From NCBI GenBank assembly GCA_029244725.1, contig JAQWQJ010000035.1:1-33727 (forward strand): 33,727 nt of DNA. Reading direction: 5' to 3'. The notes under the pieces are model-generated. The model saw nothing but the letters and a program-made list of their open reading frames with translations. It was not told the origin of the DNA and did not search any database. Below, piece after piece: positions 23,496-32,507 of the stretch. The stretch's first letter is position 1; every line of letters starts with the position of its first letter. The stretch is from Paracoccaceae bacterium (GTDB lineage Bacteria; Pseudomonadota; Alphaproteobacteria; Rhodobacterales; Rhodobacteraceae). The translations under genes were made by a program, and so were the position numbers.

Positions 23496-24662
23496 ATGAC
23501 GCTCAGTGCTGCTTTTGTGCGTACAGCGAAAATCCCGGGCCGTTTTTATGATGGTGGGGCAACTGGGCTTCATTTGTTTGTAAAACCAAACGGCTCGAAG
23601 TTCTTTGTTCAGCGGTTGACGATAAGAGGGAAGAAGACAGACCTTGGTTTAGGTTCCCCGCCAATCACATCGCTGGCACATGCGCGAGATATCGCAATCG
23701 AAAACAAACGGATTGCGAGGGCAGGGGGCGACCCGCTGGCAGAGAAGCGACGGAAGACCGCAATCCCAACTTTCGAAATAGCAGCCCGTCAAGTGGTTGA
23801 GGAACTAGGTCCAACTTGGCGAGGTGAGAAAGAGATTGCATCTTTTACATCGACAATGGAGCGATATGTTTTTCCTGCTATCGGCAATCAAAAAGTCTCG
23901 TTGGTCCGGTCTGCGGATGTGCGCGACATAATAATGGCTATACGGGCTAAAGTGCCAACGGTCGCGGCGCGATTGCAAACTCGCATTTCAGCCGTGTTTA
24001 AATACAGCATTGCCAAAAACTGGCGTGCTGATAATCCCGCAACGGGCGATGCGCTTGCTCTGCCCAAACCAACGCACAAACCAAAACCCCGCGTTTCCCT
24101 TCCATATCAACAGGTGGCCGGATGCATAGAAGCGGTCAAATCTTCGCGCGCGTGGATAGGGACCAAGTTGGCGATTGAGTTCACTATCCTGACAGCTTCG
24201 CGATCCGGTGAGGTTAGAAAAGCCAAGTGGGATGAGATCAAGGGCGACCTATGGAAACGTCCCGCCGATCACATGAAGGAAGGGATTGCTCACGCGGTCC
24301 CTCTTAGCGATAGGGCGTTGTCTATTTTGAATGAAGCCAAAAGCATAACGAACGAAAGCGGCCTAATATTTCCCGCATCCCGTGGGAAAATCATGTCCGA
24401 TATGACAATGAGCAAGCTAGTAAAGGAACTCGGCTTTGACGCAGACGTACATGGCTTTAGGACTTCGTTCCGCACATGGTCGCAGGAACAGACCAATTTT
24501 GCGTGGGAAGTTGGCGAGGTCGCTCTGGCACACCGTGTCGGCGGTAAAAGTGAACGGGCCTATGCGCGGTCTGACTATTTGGAAAAGAGGCGCCTTATGA
24601 TGGAAACATGGTCGTCCTATTTGACGCTTCAGAGGGGCGCGGTTGTGCAGATTAATGGTTGA
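23496..24662 (+). CDS. Tyrosine-type integrase of the P4 family
   Basis: The 388-residue protein has the N-terminal DUF4102-like arm-binding domain (FYDGGATGLHLFVKPNGSK, then LGLGSPPITSLAHARDIA), a core-binding domain (about 95-185) and a catalytic domain with Arg236 (TASRSGEVRKAKW), His319 and Arg322 (HGFRTSFRTW), His346 (LAHRVGG) and nucleophile Tyr356 (ERAYARSDYLEKR). All catalytic residues are present. Members integrate islands into the 3' ends of tRNA genes, which fits the tRNA-Gln-like fragment at 23333-23346. It overlaps the next gene by 8 bp. Confidence 0.95.
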   Translation: MTLSAAFVRTAKIPGRFYDGGATGLHLFVKPNGSKFFVQRLTIRGKKTDLGLGSPPITSLAHARDIAIENKRIARAGGDPLAEKRRKTAIPTFEIAARQVVEELGPTWRGEKEIASFTSTMERYVFPAIGNQKVSLVRSADVRDIIMAIRAKVPTVAARLQTRISAVFKYSIAKNWRADNPATGDALALPKPTHKPKPRVSLPYQQVAGCIEAVKSSRAWIGTKLAIEFTILTASRSGEVRKAKWDEIKGDLWKRPADHMKEGIAHAVPLSDRALSILNEAKSITNESGLIFPASRGKIMSDMTMSKLVKELGFDADVHGFRTSFRTWSQEQTNFAWEVGEVALAHRVGGKSERAYARSDYLEKRRLMMETWSSYLTLQRGAVVQING

Positions 24663-25110
24663 CCGCGACGAACTCATTCGTGAAATAGCCGACCATTTAG
24701 TGGAGCAGGTCCAGTTAGTCGGACCAACACCCAAAGTATCAGAGCGTTTGGCTGATGCTGAGGATCAGTCGCGAGAAACTGGTGAAATTTCCGGAGGAAA
24801 TTGGAAAGCTTTGCTTGAGGCCAAATCCAGACCGGATAGCCAACGCGGTCCACGCCCCAGCGCAACGATGGATTGGGTTGTAATTGAACATCTCGAATTT
24901 TTGAACAGTTTTGGTAAGAACCTCGACATCGAACCAAACCGTTGGGATATGGAGAACGACGGCTGTGGGATCGTTGCCGAGGCAATGAATATTGCGCGCC
25001 AAGAGCTTATTGCGCGAGGTAAAGAACCGAACCATGTCCGGCTCCCACTGACACACAAGGCAGTTCGAAAAATCTGGGACCGCCGGCGCAAGCTCAAATC
25101 GGGTATTTAA
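24655..25110 (+). CDS. Hypothetical protein downstream of integrase
   Basis: ATG 24655 overlaps the integrase stop by 8 bp; an in-frame TTG at 24643 is a weaker alternative. The 151-residue product is charged, has no signal or membrane segment, and ends with a basic helix (KAVRKIWDRRRKLKSG). I do not recognise a domain. Its position in the integrase operon and composition suggest a cytosolic accessory protein of the element, perhaps DNA binding. Confidence 0.7.
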   Translation: MVDRDELIREIADHLVEQVQLVGPTPKVSERLADAEDQSRETGEISGGNWKALLEAKSRPDSQRGPRPSATMDWVVIEHLEFLNSFGKNLDIEPNRWDMENDGCGIVAEAMNIARQELIARGKEPNHVRLPLTHKAVRKIWDRRRKLKSGI

Positions 25111-25183
25111 TTCGGGCTTAGAGGCAACTTAAAATTTCTGATCATGGTTACTCCAGTACCGCAACTGCTGAGAGGAACCGAAA

Positions 25184-25381
25184 ATGGCTCAAAATGACCA
25201 TCCACATTTCATGCGGATATCTGAAGTCATAGCAACGACTGGTATCCCCAAGTCTAGTATCTACGCGAAACTGAGTGACACAAACGACGAGTTCCCGCGC
25301 CCACGTCGATTGGGACCTCGCTCCGTCGCTTGGATGAGCGATGAGGTCTACAATTGGATGCGCTCAAGGGTGGCGACATGA
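25184..25381 (+). CDS. AlpA-family phage regulatory protein
   Basis: The 65-residue protein is typical of AlpA/excisionase-like MerR-fold regulators: FMRISEVIATTGIPKSSIYAKL forms the helix-turn-helix, followed by FPRPRRLGPRSVAWMSDEVYNWM. It starts at ATG 25184 after AGAGG. AlpA proteins activate integrase transcription or help excision of P4-like elements. It lies between the integrase block and the primase gene, and its stop overlaps the next ATG (ATGA). Confidence 0.9.
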   Translation: MAQNDHPHFMRISEVIATTGIPKSSIYAKLSDTNDEFPRPRRLGPRSVAWMSDEVYNWMRSRVAT

Positions 25382-25719
25382 ACGATCAATTGAAAGAGAT
25401 CGGACAGGCCGTGATCTTGCCTAAGTCCATTCTAAGAGCCTTCCGAAACTCGTCTTCATCACTTGTCGGTTGGCTTAGGACAATCGAAATTGATGGTGGC
25501 ATGCGGCGACGCTATCCGTTCAGTGGAGACCCCGTGCTGATGACGGCACCTATTGCGCATGGAGGCGAGACAATGCCGCCTGCAAAAAAGGCATTTGCGA
25601 ATAGCATTAGACCCCCGCAGGGGGCGAAAACACGACCTATTTTTCTGGCTGCAAACCAGCCTCTCATATCCGCGTCATTTTCAGTGGGCGCTCCTCAAGC
25701 CGCGAGGTGCACGGCATGA
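25378..25719 (+). CDS. Hypothetical protein
   Basis: ATG 25378 overlaps the AlpA stop (ATGA). The 113-residue product has no domain I recognise. Residues about 40-60 resemble a short DNA-binding or recognition segment (GGMRRRYPFSGDPVLM), and the rest is low in charge and Pro/Ala rich. Its stop overlaps the next start in turn, so it is translated as part of the primase operon. The gene body contains a small CCCCC-GCA-GGGGG hairpin (25612-25624). Confidence 0.55.
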   Translation: MNDQLKEIGQAVILPKSILRAFRNSSSSLVGWLRTIEIDGGMRRRYPFSGDPVLMTAPIAHGGETMPPAKKAFANSIRPPQGAKTRPIFLAANQPLISASFSVGAPQAARCTA

Positions 25720-28070
25720 CTGATATTGCCTACACCTTCGTGCCGAAATGCCAGAGATCTTACAGCGAGAGCCGCAATGGTACGTGGCCAGAAATCTGCA
25801 CGATGCTTGGGGAGAGCAAAGAGTGCCGCGTCAAGGAGAAACGCGAAGGCATAATCGGCGGACCGCTTCTTGATAAGCGTAAGAATGAGCGGAAAGATAA
25901 CGTCCAAACGCGCACGATGCTGTCGCTGGATTTCGACGAGTACGTGGCGCCTCTCGACAAGATTGAGGCCCGACTTCAAAAGGTCAAATATGCCCACGCC
26001 GCTTATTCGACGTGGTCTCATAAGTCCGATGAGCCACGAATTCGGTTATTCATTCCCTTGGACAGACCCATCGATAAAGGTGAGTTCGAGCGGCTGACGG
26101 TTTACGTCGCTAAAAAGTTGGATATCGGCCCAATCGACGCTTCTTGCACTACCGTCAATCGTTTGATGTTTCTACCGAGCCATAGGCCCGGAGAAGTTCC
26201 GTGGCGGGCGATTGCAACCAAAATGCCGTTTCTTCCCGTTGATGAGAGCCTCGAAGCCGAGAACAAGAGACATCCAAAAAAAACAGCACCGAAGAAACCA
26301 TCCGTTGATGATCTCGACAAAGCGCTCGCCAACGAACCTATCGATTATTCTGACAGGCAGGTTGACGTCCTTCTACGACGGTTCCCCGCCGAGAATTGCG
26401 ATTACGACTGGTGGATCAAAGTCGGCATGGCGCTGTTCCATCAATATCGAGGATCGACCGTCGGTTTTGACCGTTGGGATAAGTGGAGCGCCCAGGACGA
26501 CCGCTATGACCAAAACATCGTGCGCTCCAAGTGGCGCAGTTTCGGTGGTGAACGCTCGACCCCGATAACGCTGCGCACAATCATCAAAGAGGCTCCCCCG
26601 GCCCGCGAATTCTTTGAACTCAAGCAAGTAGCCGAGGCTCTACCCGCCAACGATCTCGATGCTTTGGAAGAGATTGTGGCGGAATGTTCATCCCTAACCC
26701 CCGTGCGGCGGGAGGCAATCTTTAAGACGATAAAAAGGGCAACGGGGGTTTCACTAGGCTCGCTGCGCGATCAGTGCGCGCAAGAAAGCGGTCTCAAGTC
26801 CGAACCGGATCATCTGGACCTCGCGCGAATGACCTTGGCGCATATTGGACTAGAGAATATCCTCTGCTCCAGTGATCGTGTTTGGCAGTGGAGCGAGAAA
26901 GGTGTCTGGAAAATAAAAGATGAGAGAGCGTTAAAAAGAGACGCGCAGAACCTTATCGATAAGCAGAACAAAGACGTTAATGTCATCGCGAGCCGAGTGA
27001 ACGGCGTAATCGATGTTCTCAAGAGCGAGATTTTCAAGCCTGACCATGAATTCAATTGCGGCGACCCTGACACGGTGAATTGTCTGAATGGTGAATTAAC
27101 ATGCGATGGTCTGAAACCGCATCGTCGAGAGCACTATCGAACGACACAAATTCCGGTTGAATATGACCGCGACGCCAAAGCACCGATGTTTGAAGCGTTT
27201 CTTGATCAGGTGTTTCGCGACGATGCGGACAGGGACATGAAGACGTATGCTGTGCTTGAATTGATCGGCTACAGCTTGATGTCTCACGCCCGTCACGAGA
27301 TTTTCGTTTTGTTAATTGGATCAGGGGCTAACGGCAAATCCGTCCTCCTGGGTGTTCTTGAAGGACTGCTGGGTTCGACTAATGTTGCAGGGGTCCAACC
27401 GTCGAACTTTGATAATCGCTTCCAGCGGGCGCATCTTGACCAGAAGCTTGCGAACATTGTTACCGAATTGCGGCAGGGTGAGGTTATCGCCGATGCAGAA
27501 CTGAAGGCGATCACGTCAGGCGAACCAGCCACTGTGGAGCATAAGTTCCAGAACCCATTCGTGATGCGTCCCTTCGCAACTTGCTGGTTTGGGACGAACC
27601 ACATGCCCCATACCCGGGACTTTTCGGAGGCACTGTTTCGACGTGCCACGATCCTCCGGTTTAATCGAAAGTTCGACGAGCATGAGCAGGATCCGATGCT
27701 CAAAACGAAGCTTTTGACCGAACTACCCGGTATCCTGAAACTCGCGACAGATGCGTACTTCTTTACCACGGTGTTAGGTTTCACTGCACCACGATCTTCG
27801 GTCGTTGCTAAAGACGAGTGGAAGCTCGAGGCCGATCAGGTTGCGCAGTTTGTGGATGAGGTCTGCGAAGCCGATCCAGCTAACGAAGAGCAGATGGAGC
27901 CGCTCTATCGGCGCTATGAATATTGGGCGGATGAAGTCGGTATTTCCAGAAAAGTGACTATGAAAACTTTGCGGGATCGTCTGACAACTTTGGGTTTTGG
28001 AGCGCGTCGTACTGCAAAATGTAGATTTGTGACGGGGCTGCGCATTTCAAGCACGCGTGGAGGGTTGTGA
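25716..28070 (+). CDS. Primase-helicase of a P4-like element (AEP primase, PriCT and D5-type helicase)
   Basis: ATG 25716 is preferred to GTG 25707: it overlaps the previous stop (ATGA) and has GAGG 8 bp upstream. The 784-residue protein has an N-terminal archaeo-eukaryotic-type primase-like domain (LSLDFDEY with a DxD pair near 70, then AYSTWSHKSDEPRIRLFIPL). A PriCT-like module follows near 225-290 (DYDWWIKVGMALFHQY). D5_N and a superfamily 3 helicase come next, with Walker A GSGANGKS near 535 and WFGTNHMPHTRD near 630. It should initiate replication of the excised element. The domain order is complete, with no truncation. Confidence 0.9.
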   Translation: MTDIAYTFVPKCQRSYSESRNGTWPEICTMLGESKECRVKEKREGIIGGPLLDKRKNERKDNVQTRTMLSLDFDEYVAPLDKIEARLQKVKYAHAAYSTWSHKSDEPRIRLFIPLDRPIDKGEFERLTVYVAKKLDIGPIDASCTTVNRLMFLPSHRPGEVPWRAIATKMPFLPVDESLEAENKRHPKKTAPKKPSVDDLDKALANEPIDYSDRQVDVLLRRFPAENCDYDWWIKVGMALFHQYRGSTVGFDRWDKWSAQDDRYDQNIVRSKWRSFGGERSTPITLRTIIKEAPPAREFFELKQVAEALPANDLDALEEIVAECSSLTPVRREAIFKTIKRATGVSLGSLRDQCAQESGLKSEPDHLDLARMTLAHIGLENILCSSDRVWQWSEKGVWKIKDERALKRDAQNLIDKQNKDVNVIASRVNGVIDVLKSEIFKPDHEFNCGDPDTVNCLNGELTCDGLKPHRREHYRTTQIPVEYDRDAKAPMFEAFLDQVFRDDADRDMKTYAVLELIGYSLMSHARHEIFVLLIGSGANGKSVLLGVLEGLLGSTNVAGVQPSNFDNRFQRAHLDQKLANIVTELRQGEVIADAELKAITSGEPATVEHKFQNPFVMRPFATCWFGTNHMPHTRDFSEALFRRATILRFNRKFDEHEQDPMLKTKLLTELPGILKLATDAYFFTTVLGFTAPRSSVVAKDEWKLEADQVAQFVDEVCEADPANEEQMEPLYRRYEYWADEVGISRKVTMKTLRDRLTTLGFGARRTAKCRFVTGLRISSTRGGL

Positions 28071-28072
28071 CG

Positions 28073-28211
28073 GGTATGACGGGTTTCCCTACTGCTCTAA
28101 GAACTGGGTAAAAACATATTTTTAATGGCAAAATACTAAATCCCTCATGAAGATGGGTTGTTCTATTTTTTTTCTCCAACATACGTAACACTGGGAAATA
28201 CCCGTCATACC
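28073..28211. repeat. Inverted repeat at the right end of the primase element
   Basis: GGTATGACGGGTTTCCC (28073-28089) and GGGAAATACCCGTCATACC (28193-28211) are inverted copies differing by a two-base indel, 103 bp apart. The left arm begins 3 bp after the primase stop. The right arm ends where hsdM-like coding begins. The AT-rich spacer holds no gene. It may be the element terminus, a replication or transfer origin, or a protein-binding site. Confidence 0.6.
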
Positions 28212-29359
28212 TCAAGGGCTTCCACCTGACGGCTACCAACGCCGACACACTGGAATACAAGATCGGTGAGATATTCTCCGAGATCATCAACAAGTTCCGC
28301 TCGGGCTATGTCCTGCGCGATGTGCTCGAGATTGCCGACAACCTATCCTTCAACACCCAAGCTCAGAAACATGAGCTGTCCGACCTTTACGAGACCCGCA
28401 TCAAGAAGATGGGCAACGCAGGCCGCAATGGCGGTGAATACTACACGCCGCGCCCGCTCATCCGCGCGATGATCAAAGTGACCGACCCCAAGATCGGCGA
28501 TTCCATCTATGACGGCGCCGCAGGCTCGGCAGGCTTCCTGTGTGAGGCCTTCACCTACCTGATGAAGCCCGACATCTCGGCCGACGACTATGGCACCTTG
28601 CAGCGCCGCACCTTCTATGGCCAAGAGAAGAAGTCGCTCGCCTATGTCATCGGCATCATGAACATGATCCTGCACGGCATCGACACGCCCAACATCATCC
28701 ACACCAACACGCTCAATGAAAGCGTGATGGATATTCAGGAAAAGGACCGCCACGACGTGATCCTTGCCAACCCGCCCTTTGGCGGGGGCGAGCGTAGGGA
28801 GGTGCAGCAGAACTTCCCGATCAAATCCGGCGAAACGGCTTACCTGTTCCTGCAACACTTTATCCGCAAACTAAAGGCCGGCGGGCGCGGCGCGGTGGTG
28901 ATCAAGAACACATTCCTGTCCAACACCGACAATGCCAGTGTTGAGCTGCGACGCGAGCTACTGGCAACTTGCAACCTGCACACGGTTCTGGATTGCCCAG
29001 GTGGCACGTTTCAGGGCGCGGGCGTGAAAACCGTGGTGCTTTTTTTTGAGAAAGGCACCAAGACCCGCGATGTATGGTATTACCAGCTTGATCCGGGGCG
29101 CAGCCTAGGTAAAACCAACCCGCTGAACGATGATGACCTGAAAGAGTTTGTCGCGCTGCAAGCCACCCGCGCAGATGACCCGCAAAGCTGGATTGTGCCG
29201 GTGGCCGATCTGGATGCAGACACACTGGATATGTCGGTCAAGAACCCCAACGCGCCCGAGGCCGAGGCCCTGCGCAGCCCCGAAGGGATCATCGAGGACA
29301 TGCTCGCACGGGATGCCGAGACAGCCGGGATTCTGCAGAGCATTCGGGGGCTGTTGTGA
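28205..29359 (+). pseudogene. hsdM: Type I restriction-modification methyltransferase subunit, 5'-truncated
   Basis: The reading frame shows HsdM sequence from LKGFHLTATNADT (28211 on) to the stop at 29359. It includes the SAM-binding motif YDGAAGSAGFL and the catalytic NPPF (NPPFGGGE), so the C-terminal two-thirds of an adenine methyltransferase is intact. Complete HsdM proteins are usually around 480-520 residues; here about 380 remain and the N-terminal domain is absent. The internal GTG at 28322 would give 345 residues but does not restore the domain. Upstream lies the inverted repeat of the primase element, so an insertion or rearrangement probably removed the start. Confidence 0.85.
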
Positions 29360-30567
29360 AGGCGGGTTGGGAAGAGCTTGAGATCGGGCAGCTGTGCGAA
29401 AAGACTGCTACCGTTGATCCAAGAAAGAAACCCGAGGAAGCCTTCACCTACGTGGATGTCTCAAGCGTTTCGAACCAGACATTCAGTATCGAAAATACAT
29501 CTGAGTTGCTCGGATCGGAAGCTCCAAGCCGTGCACGGCGACGCATCGAGATTGAAGATGTGATCTTCGCAACTATCCGACCCACGTTACTCCGGGTGGC
29601 CCAAGTCCCAGAGCATTTAGATGGTCAAGTGTGCAGCACAGGCTATGTTGTCCTCAAGCCTACGCAGCAAATACTGTCTCGTTTCCTGTTTTACTCGATG
29701 TTCCGAGCTGAGTTTTCAAAGGCGATGGAAACGCTTCAATCTGGAGCGAGCTATCCTGCGGTTACTGACAAGCAGGTTCGACAACAGCCCATCCCGCTCC
29801 CCCCACTGGAAGAGCAGAAACGGATTGTTGCGGTTTTGGACGAGGCCTTCGCCGCCCTCGATCGCGCCCGCACCCACGCCGAAACCAACCTCAAAAACGC
29901 ACGTGAGTTGTTTGCATCACTACGGGAACAGAAACTCAACGCGAGTCAGACTGGTTGGTCGATTGCTCGGCTTGAAGAGATGATCCATATCAAGCACGGA
30001 TTTGCATTTAAGAGTGAATTCTTCAAATCCGCCGGTGACCACGTGCTTTTGACGCCCGGCAACTACTATGAAGACGGTGGATATCGAGACCGCGGTCCAA
30101 AGCAGAAATACTATGAGGGCGAGTTGCCTGAAGGGTTTGTCTTAAGGAAAGGCGACATGCTCGTTGCCATGACTGAACAAGCCCCAGGTTTGCTCGGTAG
30201 TTGCATCCTTGTTCCTGAAGATGATCGGTTTCTTCACAATCAGCGACTTGGTTTGATCCAGCCGAACGCCAACGTTGATTGGTATTCGCCGTTTTTCGCA
30301 CATGTTTTCAACCTAACTGTGTTCAGAAAGGCACTGAGTGACACATGTTCGGGAATTAAGGTGCGGCACACCTCGCCGAAAAAGATCTACGACGTGGAGG
30401 TTCCTATTCCCCCCACCATGAATGATCAGATTGAAATCGCAGCATACCTCGATAATGCACGAAACGACCTTTCGGATGTTGGGAGGCAGTATGAGAATAA
30501 GCTAAGCGATCTGGATAGCCTCCGCCAATCCCTTCTCCAGAAGGCCTTTGCAGGTGAGTTATCATGA
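29356..30567 (+). CDS. hsdS: Type I restriction-modification specificity subunit
   Basis: A GTG start at 29356 overlaps the hsdM stop (GTGA). The 403-residue protein has the two-target-recognition-domain architecture. TRD1 runs from WEELEIGQLCEK with the conserved linker PLPPLEEQKRIVAVLDEAFAAL near 150-170. TRD2 starts at GWSIARLEEMIHIKHGFAF near 200 and ends in a second helical spacer (about 350-403, SLRQSLLQKAFAGELS). The two half-repeats are complete, so it could still direct DNA recognition if paired with intact HsdM and HsdR from elsewhere. Confidence 0.9.
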   Translation: MKAGWEELEIGQLCEKTATVDPRKKPEEAFTYVDVSSVSNQTFSIENTSELLGSEAPSRARRRIEIEDVIFATIRPTLLRVAQVPEHLDGQVCSTGYVVLKPTQQILSRFLFYSMFRAEFSKAMETLQSGASYPAVTDKQVRQQPIPLPPLEEQKRIVAVLDEAFAALDRARTHAETNLKNARELFASLREQKLNASQTGWSIARLEEMIHIKHGFAFKSEFFKSAGDHVLLTPGNYYEDGGYRDRGPKQKYYEGELPEGFVLRKGDMLVAMTEQAPGLLGSCILVPEDDRFLHNQRLGLIQPNANVDWYSPFFAHVFNLTVFRKALSDTCSGIKVRHTSPKKIYDVEVPIPPTMNDQIEIAAYLDNARNDLSDVGRQYENKLSDLDSLRQSLLQKAFAGELS

Positions 30568-31211
30568 CCGAAACCACGCAAGAAAATTACGAACGCCGAG
30601 TAAAAAGGTATGCTGCACTTTTGCATGGAACCGATCAGGATGGCCTGATCTGCAAGTTGCAAATGTATCAAAGCTTCTTAGAGAAACAGCGTGACATCGG
30701 CGACAGGCTTTGGAAAATTGAACCGCTGCTGTTCTATCTAATCAAGTTGCTTGAACAGGATGTTCATTTAACTTTGGCGAAGTTTTTTGACGATAATGGA
30801 TATGGTATTGGCAAATTTACTCGATTTTGCATTACCAGTCGCCGACAGATAACTTGGTCATCGGGTCAGTCGCCAGACGAGACGCTTCTTAACGACCAAG
30901 AGGAAGCACTCAAAGCACACGAAGAATGTATCAAATCTATAGTAGGCCGTCGCAACAAATTTTTCGCACACCGAGATAAAGAATACCTTGATCAACCCGA
31001 TCAAGTTTTTTCAGACTACCCGCTGACCGAAGATGATGTGGTTAGCCTAGCAAACACGTTGATTTCAATAGTGAGTAAGCATGAAACCGGTATCTTGGGT
31101 GGAGGTTTCTCATTCCATTTGGCTGAGTTTATTGAAATCTCTGTAGATAATATGGTTCGCAACCTTGAGGCAGGACGAAAGTTAAATTTTCCAGATCAGA
31201 ATTTAGGCTAA
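30564..31211 (+). CDS. HEPN-domain protein, AbiU2-like, inside the RM operon
   Basis: ATG 30564 overlaps the hsdS stop (ATGA). The 215-residue all-helical protein carries GRRNKFFAHRDK: Arg130-Asn131 and His136 match the R(N)x(4-6)H signature of HEPN ribonucleases, as in the AbiU2 type. Helical regions surround it (about 35-75 and 110-145). No transmembrane segments. HEPN proteins cut RNA in abortive infection and toxin systems. Its position between hsdS and hsdR suggests an added anti-phage effector linked to restriction status, comparable in idea to PrrC-type anticodon nucleases beside type I systems. Function is inferred. Confidence 0.75.
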   Translation: MTETTQENYERRVKRYAALLHGTDQDGLICKLQMYQSFLEKQRDIGDRLWKIEPLLFYLIKLLEQDVHLTLAKFFDDNGYGIGKFTRFCITSRRQITWSSGQSPDETLLNDQEEALKAHEECIKSIVGRRNKFFAHRDKEYLDQPDQVFSDYPLTEDDVVSLANTLISIVSKHETGILGGGFSFHLAEFIEISVDNMVRNLEAGRKLNFPDQNLG

Positions 31212-31214
31212 TAG

Positions 31215-32417
31215 ATGAGCATTCACGACGAGACTGAAGCCGACACCCGTGCGACACGCATTGACCCCGAGCTGCAAAAGGCCGGTTGGGAAGGTGTGAA
31301 TGCCGCTGCGGGCACCAAGGTCAGCCGTGAAGAAATGCTCTGGCCCGGTCGTATCCTGTCAGGCGGCAAGCGTAAGGCCCCCAAGCCCGCCGACTATGTC
31401 CTGCGCGTCAATGGCCATGTGCTGGGTGTGATTGAGGCCAAGAAGGCCGGCAAGGGCTACACCAGCGGCGTTGGGCAGGCTAAGGACTATGCGCTGCGCA
31501 CCAATGCCCGCTATGCCTATTCCACCAACGGGATCGGCTGGTATGAGATCGATATGCTCACGGGTGCGGAGCGGGACATTGATCCGTTTCCGACGCCAGA
31601 TGAGTTGTGGTCCCGCTGCTTTCCCTCGGAAGACCCATGGCGCGACCGCTTCGCCGCCGTGCCGTTCGAAACAGGGGGCGGTAAGTGGGAGCCGCGGTAT
31701 TATCAAGCTCGCGCCGTTAACGCAGCACTTGAGGCGATTGCCGAGAAGAAAGACCGCCTACTTCTGACACTGGCGACGGGCACAGGCAAAACCTCGATCG
31801 CGTTCCAGATTGCGTGGAAGTTGTTTGAGGCCAAGTGGAGCCTGTCCTACGAGCCCGCCCGCCGCCCGCGTATCTTGTTTCTGGCAGATCGGAATATTCT
31901 GGCAGATCAGGCCTATAACTCATTTTCCGCGTTCCCGTCCGATGCGTTGTCGCGAATTTCCCCTGATGAAATTCGGAAAAAAGGAAAGATGCCCAAGAAC
32001 GCGAGCGTCTTTTTTACCATTTTCCAGACTTTCATGACCGAAGGAAAAGATGGTGAGGGCGAAGCGAACTACTACGACTACGAGCCCGACTTTTTCGATT
32101 TTATCATCATCGACGAATGCCACCGTGGTGGGGCGAAGGACGAAAGCAACTGGCGCGGTATTTTGGAATATTTCTCTCCAGCCGTTCAGCTCGGCCTGAC
32201 TGCTACTCCCAAGCGCAAGCACAACGCGGATACCTATTCCTACTTTGGTGAGCCGGTTTACACCTACGCCCTGAAAGAAGGCATCGAGGATGGCTTCCTG
32301 ACACCCTTCAAAGTGCGCCAGATGGCCAGCACGATCGATACCTACGTGTACCCTCGCGCTGTTGTTGAGCGCATCTCGCAAGAAGACCGTGAACTCTTCA
32401 GCGGACATTTCCCCTGA
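31215..32417 (+). pseudogene. hsdR: Type I restriction endonuclease subunit, 3'-truncated chimera
   Basis: The open frame has 400 codons, about half of the usual 780-1000. It has the N-terminal nuclease core (DYVLRVNGHVLGVIEAKKAG), helicase motif I ATGTGKTSIAF near 187, DECH (IIIDECHRGG) near 300 and motif III GLTATPKRKH. Real HsdR sequence ends near 32350 (TIDTYVY). The last about 21 residues are antisense translation of a DNA methyltransferase fragment and are not HsdR. The second helicase domain and C-terminal part are missing, so it cannot cut or translocate. Confidence 0.85.
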
Positions 32418-32507
32418 GGCTTGTTCGAACTCTCGATGCTGGACTTTGCCGTTCCCCGTTACATGCCCTTGGATTGGCACGTTGTAGGGCGGGTCTGTAA
32501 ATCCAGC
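32350..32507 (-). pseudogene. Fragment of an N4/N6 DNA methyltransferase
   Basis: Minus-strand translation gives TDPPYNVPIQGHV followed by HREFEQASGEMSAEEFTVFL: the catalytic DPPY (32484-32495) and flanking sequence of a beta-class site-specific DNA methyltransferase, of the kind often fused to ParB-like nuclease domains in phages and Rhodobacteraceae. Only about 50 residues remain. It is wedged between the broken end of hsdR and the M15 endolysin, so both junctions are illegitimate or IS-mediated. It has no start and cannot be functional. Confidence 0.75.

Larger units (their letters stand above)
23324..28211 (+). mobile_element. P4-like integrative element (integrase to primase)
   Basis: This interval has the compact layout of a satellite-type integrative element: tRNA-derived attachment relic, tyrosine integrase, small proteins, AlpA-type regulator and a primase-helicase, all on one strand. 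On the right it ends in an inverted repeat whose outer arm (28193-28211) meets the truncated hsdM. No capsid or tail genes are present, so it would depend on a helper phage or conjugative element. The exact ends are inferred; no flanking direct repeat between the two ends was identified by eye. Confidence 0.5.

Noticed and set aside
25612-25624. CCCCC-GCA-GGGGG hairpin inside a hypothetical gene
   Set aside because: No T-tract follows and the stem is only 5 bp, so it is not a terminator; no other role is supported.
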